A stretch of DNA of 64,000 bases from Devosia submarina (GTDB lineage: Bacteria; Pseudomonadota; Alphaproteobacteria; Rhizobiales; Devosiaceae). The notes beneath the pieces were generated by a model. That model did not search any database. It was given only the letters and a program-made list of their open reading frames with translations, and had not been told where the DNA came from. Positions 7,991 to 16,722 of this stretch are shown in pieces. A program made the translations under genes and the position numbers. Positions within the stretch are counted from its first letter, which is position 1. Every line of letters starts with the position of its first letter. The stretch lies in contig NZ_PYWB01000008.1 of the NCBI RefSeq assembly GCF_003056345.1, forward strand, positions 222,067 to 286,066. The letters run 5' to 3'.

Positions 7991-9220
7991 ATGAAGCAAA
8001 CATGGCGCTGGTTCGGCCCGCAGGACCTGACGGGCATAGACGACATCATCCAGAGCGGTGCCCAGGGCGTCGTCTCGGCCCTCCACCACATTCCCAATGG
8101 CCAGATCTGGACGCCCGAGGAAATTGCGCGCCGCCAGCGTGAAATCGCTCGGCGCAGGGATGGCTCCGCCTCGGGGCTCAACTGGGACGTAGTGGAAAGC
8201 CTCCCGATCTCGGAAGACATCAAGAAGCAGACAGGCGATTGGCGCGAACACATCGCAAATTACCGCATCAGCATGGAGAACCTTGCCGGCGCCGGGATCG
8301 AGGTAATCTGCTACAATTTCATGCCCGTGCTGGATTGGACCCGCACGGCCCTGCGCTGGCGCCTGCCCCATGGCGGCACCTGCATGCGCTTCGACATCAA
8401 CGACTTCGCCGCCTTCGATATCCATACCCTCGCCCGCCGCGGCGCTCGGGAAGACTATACGCCTGCAATCGTCGAGGAAGCCGCCCGTCGCTTTGCGCAA
8501 CTCGATGATGACGGCCAGCGCACCCTCGCCCGCAGTGTGACCATGGGGCTGCCGGGCTCCACCGACACCATGTCGCTCGACGACATGCACATGCACCTCG
8601 CCCAATATGGCGAGATCTCCGCCGACCGGCTGCGCCAGCACTTCATCCATTTCCTGGAACAGGTGGTGCCCCTCGCCGAGGATCTCGGCCTGCGCCTCTG
8701 CTGCCACCCCGATGATCCGCCATTCCCTCTGCTGGGCCTCCCCCGCATCATGTCCACGGGCGCCGATTTCAGGGCAATCCTTTCTGCCGTCGATAGTCCC
8801 GCCAATGGTATGACCCTGTGTTCGGGCTCCCTGGGCGCCCGGCCGGACAATGACCTGCTCGCCATCATGGCCGAGCTGGGCGATCGCGTGCACTTCCTCC
8901 ACCTGCGCAACGTCAAGCGAGAGAGCCCGGATGTGAAGGGCTCCTTCCACGAAGCCGAGCATCTGGAGGGCGATACCGACATGGTGGCGCTGATCGGCGC
9001 CATTCTCGCCGAAGAAAACCGCCGCCGTGCTACGGGTCGCGCCGATCGGGAGATCCCCATGCGACCCGACCATGGACAGGACATTCTCGACGATCTCAAG
9101 CGCGTCGCCCAGCCTGGCTATCCCACCATCGGGCGCATGAAGGGCCTCGCCGAATTGCGCGGCATCACCCGCGCCCTTGAACACGGAGCCGTTTCCTTCC
9201 AATTCGCCCAAGGCGCCTGA
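7991..9220 (+). CDS. uxuA: D-mannonate dehydratase
   Basis: A 409-residue UxuA (EC 4.2.1.8), which dehydrates D-mannonate to 2-keto-3-deoxygluconate in hexuronate catabolism. It starts MKQTWRWFGPQD, matching the family N-terminus. Metal and substrate residues are seen in LRLCCHPDDPP, VHFLHLRNVKRE and SFHEAEHL, and the C-terminus has GYPTIGRMKGLAELRGI. Length is close to E. coli UxuA (394). It is the last gene of the TRAP operon. UxuB and UxaC are not in the window, so the pathway must be completed elsewhere. Confidence 0.95.
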   Translation: MKQTWRWFGPQDLTGIDDIIQSGAQGVVSALHHIPNGQIWTPEEIARRQREIARRRDGSASGLNWDVVESLPISEDIKKQTGDWREHIANYRISMENLAGAGIEVICYNFMPVLDWTRTALRWRLPHGGTCMRFDINDFAAFDIHTLARRGAREDYTPAIVEEAARRFAQLDDDGQRTLARSVTMGLPGSTDTMSLDDMHMHLAQYGEISADRLRQHFIHFLEQVVPLAEDLGLRLCCHPDDPPFPLLGLPRIMSTGADFRAILSAVDSPANGMTLCSGSLGARPDNDLLAIMAELGDRVHFLHLRNVKRESPDVKGSFHEAEHLEGDTDMVALIGAILAEENRRRATGRADREIPMRPDHGQDILDDLKRVAQPGYPTIGRMKGLAELRGITRALEHGAVSFQFAQGA

Positions 9221-9229
9221 CAATAAAGA

Positions 9230-9258
9230 ACCCCGGCCGCGAGGCCGGGGTCTTGTTT
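9230..9258. terminator. Bidirectional intrinsic terminator
   Basis: CCCCGGCC at 9231-9238 pairs with GGCCGGGG at 9243-9250 around a GCGA loop, extended by A-T on both sides and flanked by A-rich and T-rich sequence. It sits between the converging uxuA operon and the repeat-protein gene. Confidence 0.85.
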
Positions 9259-9273
9259 GTACGCCTGGGTTTC

Positions 9274-11399
9274 TCAGGAAACCACGGGACCGATGAAGAG
9301 GGTCAGGATACCCGCCTGGATCGTGGCGCCCACGATGTGATCTGCCGGAATGTCAGCCTCTTGCAGGGCTGCAGCAATCGAAGGATTGTTCTCCACTGCC
9401 TGGTGAATACTGCCGATATCGGCATCAACCAGGCTGCGTTCGCAACCATCGATGCGGACCAGTTCTAGGCTCTGGGCTCCCGCAATGGTTTCAGCCGTCG
9501 CACTCACGCCATTGGCGAGCGCCAGGATCCCGATCTCGCAATCGAGCGTAGCGACAAGGGAGTTAGCCTGGTTGGCTGCACCGTTTGACACCGCGGCCTG
9601 GCCGCCCCCGGTGCTGGTTGAGCCATCATTGCCGCCACCGGCACCTTCACCAGCAGTGTCGCCGTCATCGCCATTGCTGCCACCGGCACCTTCGCCCGGC
9701 GCACCATCATCGCCGCCATTGCCGTTGGAGCCATCGTCACCCACGCCGGAGTCGTTTCCACCCGTGCCGCCGTCACCATCGCTGCCACCAGTACCATCGC
9801 CATCACTGCCGGTATCTCCATCATCAGTGCCGGTGCCGCCGTCATCGCTCTCACCATCATCACTGCCAGTGTCACCGCCGTCCGATCCCGGTGCACCCGG
9901 CAACAGGTCCATATCGATCTGGGCAAGGTCGCCAACCGAAAGGTCGGCCAAGTCACCATCCTCACCCAGGAGGCGCAACTGGATCGGCGCGCGCAGCGTC
10001 TCGGGCAAGGCATCGAGATCCAGCAAAGCCAGTTCCTCATCCGAAAGCAGATCAAGATCAATATTGGCGAGCTCTTCCACCGAAAGGTCACCCACATGGC
10101 CGTCGCCGCTCAGGAGACGCAGCTGTGCCCGCGCACGCTGGTTGTTGGGCAGCAAGTTGAGGTCAACCTCCGCGAGTTCCTCATCGCTAAGAAGATCAAT
10201 GTCGATCTCCGCTGTGTCCCCCACGGCAAGATCGGCCGCATCACCGTTCTCGCCCAGGAGGCGCAGCTGGATCGGCGTGCGCAGGGTTTTAGGCAGCGCA
10301 TCGACGTCGAGCGAAGCCAATTGATCGTCCGAGAGGAGATCAAGATCGATTTCAGCGAGCTGGTCAGCCGAAAGATCGGCAATATTGCTCTCCCCGCTTA
10401 GGAGCCGCAGTTGCACCTGTGCACGCTGCTCATCGGGAAGAAGGTCAAGGTCAACTTCCGCCAGCTCTTCGTCGCTAAGGAGATCAACGTCGAGCTCCGC
10501 GGCATCAGCGAGCCCGATTGTTGCAACATCACCCTCATTACCGCCAAGCGCGACACGCAATGTGTCTTCCAGCACGATGACCTCGGTGGCGCCATTCTCC
10601 GCGATCTGAACGGCAATAACATCCTCAAGGTTTATCCCGCGGCTGCCCAGAATGGAGGTGAGCTCATTGCTGCCCGAGAGGGCCTCAAGCAATTGCGAGC
10701 GCCCTTCGCCACCCTCGCCGATGGCCAACTCGACATCCGCAAGCGCGTCTTCGCTCAACAGGTCTGCCGCCGCAATAATGGACACCCGCCGGTCATCGAT
10801 CGCACCATCAAGATCGATATCCGTCAATCCGGGGCTGCTGATCAGTCCCAAAAGGGCATCGGCCCGCGCGCCCTGGTTTGAAATGGCACCAATGCGAATA
10901 TCGCCGGTCAGAAGATTGTTGCCCGATGGCGCGCTGGTCGCCGGCGCAGTCCCGCCGCCCAGCACGTCCACTTCGGCATCCACAACGGGCCCGTCGAGCA
11001 CATTGGCATTAAGATCAATGAGCCGGCCGCCATTAGGGCCGGTGCCACCTTGCGATCCGGTTCCGACACCAAGATCGACATCAACGAGATTGCTGCCGGC
11101 CCCCGAATCTGAACCGCCAATTCCGACACCAGCGTCAACATCAAGGCCATCGTCGCCACCGACACCAACGCCGGCATCAACATCAAGGCCGCTATCGCCG
11201 CCGAGACCGACGCCGGCATCCACATTGACATCATCGTCACCGCCTAGGCCAACCGAGGCGTCGACGCCCCCGCCCCGAGGTCAACCGAGACCTCGGCCCC
11301 ACCCAGATCAATACCAAGGTTTTGGGCATGTGTTGCCTGCGGTGTGGTGATGAGCGCGGCTGCCAGCGCGATTGCCGAAATATAGCTGTAAGTTCGCAT
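9274..11399 (-). CDS. Secreted Asp/Gly-rich repeat protein, split by one frameshift
   Basis: Two frames make one protein. The first starts at 11399 after GGAGGAGG with a signal peptide (MRTYSYISAIALAAALITTP, ending near THAQ) and stops at 11244. The second runs open from about 11270 to 9274 with no signal of its own. Restoring one G near 11266-11276, in the run read as GGGGCGGGGG, joins them into about 708 residues without a stop. Order: signal peptide; 14-residue DVDAGVGxGG repeats; an acidic linker; four 48-residue Asp/Leu-rich repeats; a long Gly/Asp/Ser-rich low-complexity stretch; and a 90-residue C-terminal domain with two cysteines. The many Asp residues suggest calcium binding at the cell surface, but this is inference. 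Function unknown; a deletion, phase variation or sequencing error would each explain the shift. Confidence 0.75.
9913..10488 (-). repeat. Four 48-codon repeats in an ABAB pattern
   Basis: Within the secreted protein, units begin at 10488, 10344, 10200 and 10056, exactly 144 bases apart. All start with (V/L/I)DLLSD(E/D). Units 1 and 3 share a QRA.xQLRLLSG version and units 2 and 4 share a LRxPIQLRLLGE version, so the array probably arose by duplication of a 96-residue pair. Confidence 0.9.
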
Positions 11400-11645
11400 T
11401 GTATCCTCCTCCGAGATGGGGTGCCAACGCCACGATTTGGCCAGGGGTTCTGCCCCATCAGGCCTTTGGCTTAACGCTTGCTGAACCCGACTGGGCAAAT
11501 GCGAACGACCCGCTTCCCGCCGGCAATTCCCCCCAAGAGGGCCAGCTATAAACCCGGCATTAACCCACCCGCCCCGCTTTAGCGTTCACGAATGAATTGG
11601 CGCTAACGCCCTGTTCATAACCGCTCTCCATGCTCCTAAGCGGGA

Positions 11646-13589
11646 ATGGGAGGACGAATATTGATCACGGGCAAGGCTTTGGGCTGGTTCACCCTCCGCT
11701 CGCTTGATGATCGGCAGGCACTGGCACAGCTGAACGAGCTGCAAAAGCAGATTCCCCTGCTCTACGCCCTTCTGAGCGTCAACTCTGTTGCCCTGGCCTA
11801 TACCCATGCGGAGGTCGCCCCCGCCTGGATGACGGTTTGGATCCCCGCATTCCTAGTCCTGGCCAGCCTCTACCGCCTCGTGACCTGGGCCATGCGGCCC
11901 CAGATCGTGACCGATCCGAGCCATGCCGTCCGGGTGATGCAGCGCACCATCCTGCTGGGTTCGGTAATGGCCATTGCCTACATCGCGTGGTCACTGGGCA
12001 TGAACCAGTATGGCGGCGAGCGCGAACATGCCCATGTCGCCATCTTCATAGCCATTACCGTGATCGGCTGCATCTTCTGCCTGATGCACCTGCCCCAGGC
12101 GGCCCTTGCGGTGACCGCCCTTGTTACGATCCCTTACCTGCTGTTCTACGTGACGCGTAGCGACCCTATCTACACTGCCATCGGCCTCAACATCGTCCTA
12201 GTAACGCTCGTCATGACACGGGTGCTGCTCAACAGCTTTCAGGGCTTCACCCAGCTCATCCGCACCCAAAGGGAAACCGAGCGCCTCAACCGCGAGGTCA
12301 CTGTTCTGGCCCATACCGATCAGGTCACGGGCCTGCCCAACCGGCGCCATTTCTTTTCCGAGCTCGACAGGATCAACACGCAAGAGCTCCTTCCCGGCCA
12401 GGCCTGGGCCATTGGCGTTATCGACCTCGATCGCTTCAAGGCTGCCAACGACACCTATGGCCACCTCGTAGGCGATCAGGTGCTGCAAATGGTTGGGCAG
12501 CGGCTGCGTGAGCTGTTCGAGCCCCATGAAATGGTGGCGCGTCTTGGCGGCGATGAATTCGCCTTCCTGATCCGAGCCGACGGCCCCATGGCCACCGAGC
12601 GCGCCGATCGGGTATGCAGCCTACTAGCAACCCCCATGCAGATCGGCGGCCACCTTGTGTCCATCGGGGCCTCCTGCGGCCTCGCCACCACCAACGAAGT
12701 CCAGGGCCCTGCTCGCGCCCTTTATGACAGCGCTGACTACGCCCTTTATGCCGCCAAATCCGAAAATCGCGGCTCGTCCATGCTGTTTTCTGCCGATCAC
12801 GAACAGCGCATCCGCTTCCACCGGCGCCTCGAAGAAGCGCTCCAGAGCGCCGATCTGGACCAGGAAATCAGCATCCACCTGCAGCCCATCGTTCATGTCA
12901 GGACGGGTCGCATCGTTTGCCTCGAGGCCCTCGCCCGCTGGACCAATGCGGATCTCGGCCCTGTCGCGCCCGACACTTTCATCCCCTTGGCCGAGCGCAT
13001 GGGCCTGATCAACCGCCTGACGCTCCTGCTCCTTGGCAAGACGCTGGAAGCCGCATCGCTTTTGCCTCCCGACATGCGAATTTCGTTCAACCTTTCAGGC
13101 CACGACTTGGTCAGCAGCCAAACCGTTCTGGCCATTATCGCCTTGGTGCAGAAATCGGCAGTTAACCCGCGCAATCTGGTGTTCGAGCTCACCGAAACCG
13201 CTGTCGTGCGGGATTTGGCTATTGCCGAACAATCCATCGGTGCTCTGCATGCGCTCGGAGCGGAGATCGCGCTTGATGATTTCGGCACCGGACAATCGAG
13301 CCTGAGTTATCTGCATCGCTTTCCCATCGACAAGGTAAAGCTCGACCGCTCCTTCCTTGCCGGCGTAGAGCAGGCCGGCGGCTGCAAGCTGCTGGAAGCC
13401 GTTATTGGTCTTTGCCATTCCATGGGCATCGCCTGCGTCGCCGAGGGGGTGGAAACACAAGATCAGTTGTTGTTCCTCCAGAACATCGCCTGCGACTATT
13501 ACCAAGGCTATGTGTTCGCCCGCCCCATGCCGCTCGACGCCGTTACCTCCCTGCTTGAGAGAAAGGATCACCAGCTCCTCCAGGCCTAA
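11646..13589 (+). CDS. Membrane GGDEF-EAL cyclic-di-GMP protein
   Basis: A 647-residue protein. About five or six membrane helices fill residues 30-210. They are followed by a diguanylate cyclase domain with intact GGDEF (ARLGGDEFAF) and a phosphodiesterase domain with intact EAL (CLEALARW), ELTET, DDFGTGQSSL and EGVET. The RxxD inhibitory site before GGDEF is missing (EPHE there). Both domains look active, so net direction cannot be told. ATG 11646 and an in-frame TTG at 11661 are both possible starts; GGAGG at 11649 favours the TTG. The membrane part has no recognised sensor name. Confidence 0.9.
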   Translation: MGGRILITGKALGWFTLRSLDDRQALAQLNELQKQIPLLYALLSVNSVALAYTHAEVAPAWMTVWIPAFLVLASLYRLVTWAMRPQIVTDPSHAVRVMQRTILLGSVMAIAYIAWSLGMNQYGGEREHAHVAIFIAITVIGCIFCLMHLPQAALAVTALVTIPYLLFYVTRSDPIYTAIGLNIVLVTLVMTRVLLNSFQGFTQLIRTQRETERLNREVTVLAHTDQVTGLPNRRHFFSELDRINTQELLPGQAWAIGVIDLDRFKAANDTYGHLVGDQVLQMVGQRLRELFEPHEMVARLGGDEFAFLIRADGPMATERADRVCSLLATPMQIGGHLVSIGASCGLATTNEVQGPARALYDSADYALYAAKSENRGSSMLFSADHEQRIRFHRRLEEALQSADLDQEISIHLQPIVHVRTGRIVCLEALARWTNADLGPVAPDTFIPLAERMGLINRLTLLLLGKTLEAASLLPPDMRISFNLSGHDLVSSQTVLAIIALVQKSAVNPRNLVFELTETAVVRDLAIAEQSIGALHALGAEIALDDFGTGQSSLSYLHRFPIDKVKLDRSFLAGVEQAGGCKLLEAVIGLCHSMGIACVAEGVETQDQLLFLQNIACDYYQGYVFARPMPLDAVTSLLERKDHQLLQA

Positions 13590-13726
13590 GCACCACTTTT
13601 GGGCCCTTTCGGTGAACAGTGTGTCTGCCTCTGGAGGCAGTCACAATCGGGTTAGGCCTCTATCTCTCCTGAAACGTCAACATTATTGACCTTGTTAGCT
13701 CGCCCGCTCGCATTAGGAGAAAAGCC

Positions 13727-14416
13727 ATGACCCATGCCCCCATTGGCAGACGCGCCGCTTTAACTGGAGGCCTGAGCCTGCTTGGCCTTGTGCTGGCGGG
13801 TTGTTCCACATCCTCCAGCCAGCTGGCCGCCGTCGCCGCGCCCCCAAAGCCGCAACCGACTGCAAGCGAAGTTCCCGAAGATGTGCGGCTGATGTATGCC
13901 GCCATCACCACTGACCGCTTCCCTATCCGCGCCTCGCGCATGGAACTGGTGCCCAGGCGCTTCTGGCGCCAGGAAGTGGACGACCCCACGGGTGAAAAGC
14001 CAGGTACGGTGATCGTCGATACCACCGATCGCTTCCTCTACCATGTCAAGGATAATGGCCGGGCCATGCGCTATGGCGTTGGCATCGGCGCGGCTGGCTT
14101 TGAATGGTCAGGCCGGGCGCACATCGCCTACAAGCGCGAATGGCCGACCTGGACGCCCCCTTCGGACATGATCGCCCGCCATCCCGAACTAGAAAAATAT
14201 CGCCACGGCATGCCGCCGGGCGAAGACAATCCCATGGGCCCGCGCGCGCTCTATATTCACCAGGGCAATACCGACACGCTTTATCGCATCCATGGCAATC
14301 CCGACGAACGCACCATCGGCCAGGCTGTTTCAAGCGGCTGCGTACGCCTTCTGCCGCAAGACATCATTCACTTGCATGACAATGTGCGTAGCGGCTCCCC
14401 GCTGATCGTCACTTGA
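13727..14416 (+). CDS. L,D-transpeptidase (YkuD) lipoprotein
   Basis: A 229-residue protein. The N-terminus GRRAALTGGLSLLGLVLAGC combines a twin-arginine-like start and a lipobox (LAGC), so it is probably a lipid-anchored envelope protein. The YkuD catalytic motif is present as IHGN and, 15 to 20 residues later, SSGCVRL, with the active-site cysteine intact. Such enzymes make 3-3 crosslinks in peptidoglycan or attach outer-membrane proteins to it. AGGAGAAAAGCC precedes the ATG. A strong terminator follows. Confidence 0.92.
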   Translation: MTHAPIGRRAALTGGLSLLGLVLAGCSTSSSQLAAVAAPPKPQPTASEVPEDVRLMYAAITTDRFPIRASRMELVPRRFWRQEVDDPTGEKPGTVIVDTTDRFLYHVKDNGRAMRYGVGIGAAGFEWSGRAHIAYKREWPTWTPPSDMIARHPELEKYRHGMPPGEDNPMGPRALYIHQGNTDTLYRIHGNPDERTIGQAVSSGCVRLLPQDIIHLHDNVRSGSPLIVT

Positions 14417-14420
14417 ATAG

Positions 14421-14454
14421 AAAAACGGCCGCAACATCTGTTGCGGCCGTTTTT
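14421..14454. terminator. Strong bidirectional terminator
   Basis: AAAAACGGCCGCAA pairs with TTGCGGCCGTTTTT around a 6-base loop. It separates the L,D-transpeptidase gene from the converging Rnk-like gene, serving both strands. Confidence 0.95.
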
Positions 14455-14455
14455 G

Positions 14456-14848
14456 TCACACGGGATTATAAACAGCGAAAAGCTTGATCTCGCGTCGCCG
14501 CCCGTCACGGTCCGTCCAGAACATGGTCTGGCCGGCGCGCAGGCCGAGCAATGCCGTGCCGACCGGAGAAAAGATCGAGATGCTGTCCGGCCCCTGCTCC
14601 TGCGGATAGCTCAGGCGTCCATGCTGCGGCGAACCGCCATCGACGCTCACCCGCACCACTGACCCCATCCGCACCACATCGGACGGCAGTTCGCTGTCGG
14701 CGACAGTCCGGGCGCGCCCCAATTCATAAAGCAGATGGTCGGCCTCGTCGGCACTATGCCCGCTGCCGCCCATGGCAAGGACAAGCAAATCATGGCGATC
14801 GGCTTCCCCCACAAGAATGGGGGGAAGAGTGGATGTGAAAATACCCAT
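14456..14848 (-). CDS. Rnk/GreA-GreB C-terminal-domain protein, copy 1
   Basis: A 130-residue protein. It carries the FKBP-like Gre C-terminal domain, seen as VVRMGSVVRV and ISIFSPVGTALLGLRAGQ, and a short helical N-terminus instead of the full Gre coiled coil. That architecture and length match Rnk, the nucleoside diphosphate kinase regulator, which binds RNA polymerase. A second paralog lies directly upstream. The terminator on its 3' side is shared with the L,D-transpeptidase gene. Confidence 0.85.
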   Translation of the reverse strand: MGIFTSTLPPILVGEADRHDLLVLAMGGSGHSADEADHLLYELGRARTVADSELPSDVVRMGSVVRVSVDGGSPQHGRLSYPQEQGPDSISIFSPVGTALLGLRAGQTMFWTDRDGRRREIKLFAVYNPV

Positions 14849-14908
14849 TCTATCCTCCGGATAATGTTGAAACTGTCAGCCCAAAGGCCGGCAATTGGTT
14901 AAGCGCCG

Positions 14909-15322
14909 CTAGACCGCGGCAGGTTCCTCGGCACCCTGAATCACCGAAAGCACCGTCAGCACATGCTTGCGCCCGTCGCGCGTTTCCCAAGTGATCGACT
15001 GGCCCGTGCGCAGGCCCACGAGCGCTGCGCCGACCGGCGTCAGCACCGAAATCCGCCCCTGCGAAATATCGGCCTGCGCTGGGTAAACCAGGCATACCTC
15101 GACCATTTCGTCCTGGTCGGTGCGATATTGCACCCGCGATCCCATGCGCACGATGTCCTTGGGCAGCTTGGCATCGGGCACGACGCGGGCGCGCTCCATT
15201 TCTTCCAGCAGCCGTTCCGCCGCTGCGCTCAGCGAGCCACCGCCGGATGCTGCAAGCGACAGCAGCTGGCGGTGCTCCGATTGGGCAACGGTGAGGGCTG
15301 GTCTTAGATTATGTGTGCGCAT
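14909..15322 (-). CDS. Rnk/GreA-GreB C-terminal-domain protein, copy 2
   Basis: A 137-residue paralog of the downstream gene with the same layout: SLAASGGGSLSAAAERLLEE helical region, DIVRMGSRVQY, ISVLTPVGAALVGLRTGQSI. The ATG at 15322 follows CGGGAGAAACTC, a good ribosome site, so the 23-codon upstream extension is rejected. The two genes are 60 bases apart on the same strand and may form a small operon. Confidence 0.85.
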   Translation of the reverse strand: MRTHNLRPALTVAQSEHRQLLSLAASGGGSLSAAAERLLEEMERARVVPDAKLPKDIVRMGSRVQYRTDQDEMVEVCLVYPAQADISQGRISVLTPVGAALVGLRTGQSITWETRDGRKHVLTVLSVIQGAEEPAAV

Positions 15323-15569
15323 GAGTTTCTCCCGCATGAATAGCCGCATGCCGCGCAAGCCGGAAAACGGCCCTGCACAACAAAATAGCACGATGATGAA
15401 ATGGAATTTACCTGCCCCTAAACCTTGCGCCCGGCGCCAGGTTTAGGGCAACTATCCTTCTACCGGAGTGGTCCGGCGAGCAAGCGCGTTAAGGATGGTC
15501 AAGCAAGGGTTCATAGCCTTAAGGTAGGCGCAACGGCACCAAAGTCAAGCCATGCCGCAGGGGCTGCCC

Positions 15570-15962
15570 TCAGGACGCGGAACGGCCGAGCGCCTGCTCT
15601 GGCGCGGGTTGCACGACGACGTCCTGCCCCACCTCGTTGGGCACATCGCCATTGTGCTCCGAGCGATCCCGGTAAAGCGCCGCGCGTGCCAGCAGCATCA
15701 GCGTGACGGGCGTTGTTACCGAAACAAACATCAGGATCAGCACTTCATGCACGGCCGGGCGCTGGCCGGAGACCGTGAAGTAGATGGCCGATGCCAGCGA
15801 AATGGTGATGCAGCCCATGCTGGTGCCCAGGGTCGGCGCGTGCACCCGGGCATAAAAACTGTTGAACCGGGCCATACCGAGGCAGCCCAGAAATGTGAAC
15901 AGGCCGCCCAGAACCGACAAGGCGCCCACCACAACAGCAACCCAGACCGGCACCTCGCTCAT
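15570..15962 (-). CDS. mrpG: Monovalent cation/H+ antiporter subunit G (MrpG/PhaG)
   Basis: A 130-residue protein with three membrane helices: VWVAVVVGALSVLGGLFTFL, the conserved GMARFNSFYARVHAPTLGTS, and a helix ending in VTTPVTLMLLARAAL. It is the last gene of the Mrp operon. Its ATG overlaps the stop of mrpF (ATGA). The complex exchanges Na+ or K+ for protons at the inner membrane. Confidence 0.93.
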   Translation of the reverse strand: MSEVPVWVAVVVGALSVLGGLFTFLGCLGMARFNSFYARVHAPTLGTSMGCITISLASAIYFTVSGQRPAVHEVLILMFVSVTTPVTLMLLARAALYRDRSEHNGDVPNEVGQDVVVQPAPEQALGRSAS

Positions 15963-16240
15963 TCGATCACCTCGCCGCGCATCAGGAACTTGGCCAGCGC
16001 CACGGTTCCCACAAAGCTCAATACCCCGATTAGAAGCGCCACTTCGAAATAGATGTTGGAGCCCACTCGTATGCCGAACAAGATCAGCATCAGCATGGCG
16101 GCGACATAGAAGGCGTCCAGCGCCAGGATCCGATCCTGCGCCCGCGGACCGCGCACCATGCGATAGGTGGCGGCCAACATGGCCAAGCCGGTCAGCAGAT
16201 GCCCCACAAGCAGGCACCAATGAAGTATGGCTATGCTCAT
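15959..16240 (-). CDS. mrpF: Monovalent cation/H+ antiporter subunit F (MrpF/PhaF)
   Basis: A 93-residue three-helix protein with the MrpF pattern MVRGPRAQDRILALDAFYV. It overlaps mrpE upstream and mrpG downstream by four bases each, indicating coupled translation. Confidence 0.93.
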   Translation of the reverse strand: MSIAILHWCLLVGHLLTGLAMLAATYRMVRGPRAQDRILALDAFYVAAMLMLILFGIRVGSNIYFEVALLIGVLSFVGTVALAKFLMRGEVIE

Positions 16241-16722
16241 TGGAAAATCTCCAGCAGGAGGCGTTCATAGCGGTTCTTGACCGTGTCGGCCCAGGCGACT
16301 TCATCAACCATGTCGAGCACATGGATCAAAACCGTCCCGCGCGCCGCATCATATTCAAGCCACGCGCTGCCTGGCGTCGCCGTAATGATGCAGGCAAGAA
16401 GCGCAAGCCCGATGCGATCTTCCAGTGTTAGCGTCATGGATACAAAGCCTGAGTGGGCCGTGTGCTGCCCGCGCAGCACGATCAGCGCCACGGCAATGTT
16501 GGAGCGCAGCACGTCAATGGTCACAACAATGATCAGCCGAATGATGCTGCCGATCTTGCGCACACGCGGCCGGTGCGGATCCAGCGCCTTGAGGGCCCGG
16601 CCGGCCAACAGGGCAATCACCCCGCCGAGCAGGATTTGCCCCAGGCCTAGCGATTGCTGCAGCAGCAACCAGAGCGCGAGGAGGCCAAACGAAAGAACGG
16701 GATAGGGCAGGATCTTGCTTAT
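16237..16722 (-). CDS. mrpE: Monovalent cation/H+ antiporter subunit E (MrpE/PhaE), apparent ATA start
   Basis: About 161 residues. The normal MrpE N-terminus ILPYPVLSFGLLALW is encoded in frame upstream of the first standard start (a TTG at 16668), yet no ATG, GTG or TTG exists in that stretch. At 16722-16720 stands ATA, seven bases after GAGGAGG and overlapping the mrpD stop as ATAA, exactly where every other junction here has ATGA. An ATG-to-ATA change that keeps the mrpD stop fits best; weak initiation at ATA or a sequence error are both possible. The rest of the protein (PHRPRVRKIGSIIRL, DMVDEVAW region) is intact. Confidence 0.85.
   Translation of the reverse strand: MSKILPYPVLSFGLLALWLLLQQSLGLGQILLGGVIALLAGRALKALDPHRPRVRKIGSIIRLIIVVTIDVLRSNIAVALIVLRGQHTAHSGFVSMTLTLEDRIGLALLACIITATPGSAWLEYDAARGTVLIHVLDMVDEVAWADTVKNRYERLLLEIFQ

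Noticed and set aside
7904..9223. 439-residue - strand frame
   Set aside because: Antisense to uxuA, whose product is unmistakable.
9452..10324. Ser/Pro-rich 290-residue + strand frame
   Set aside because: Mirror of the Asp/Gly repeats on the other strand; low complexity explains its length.
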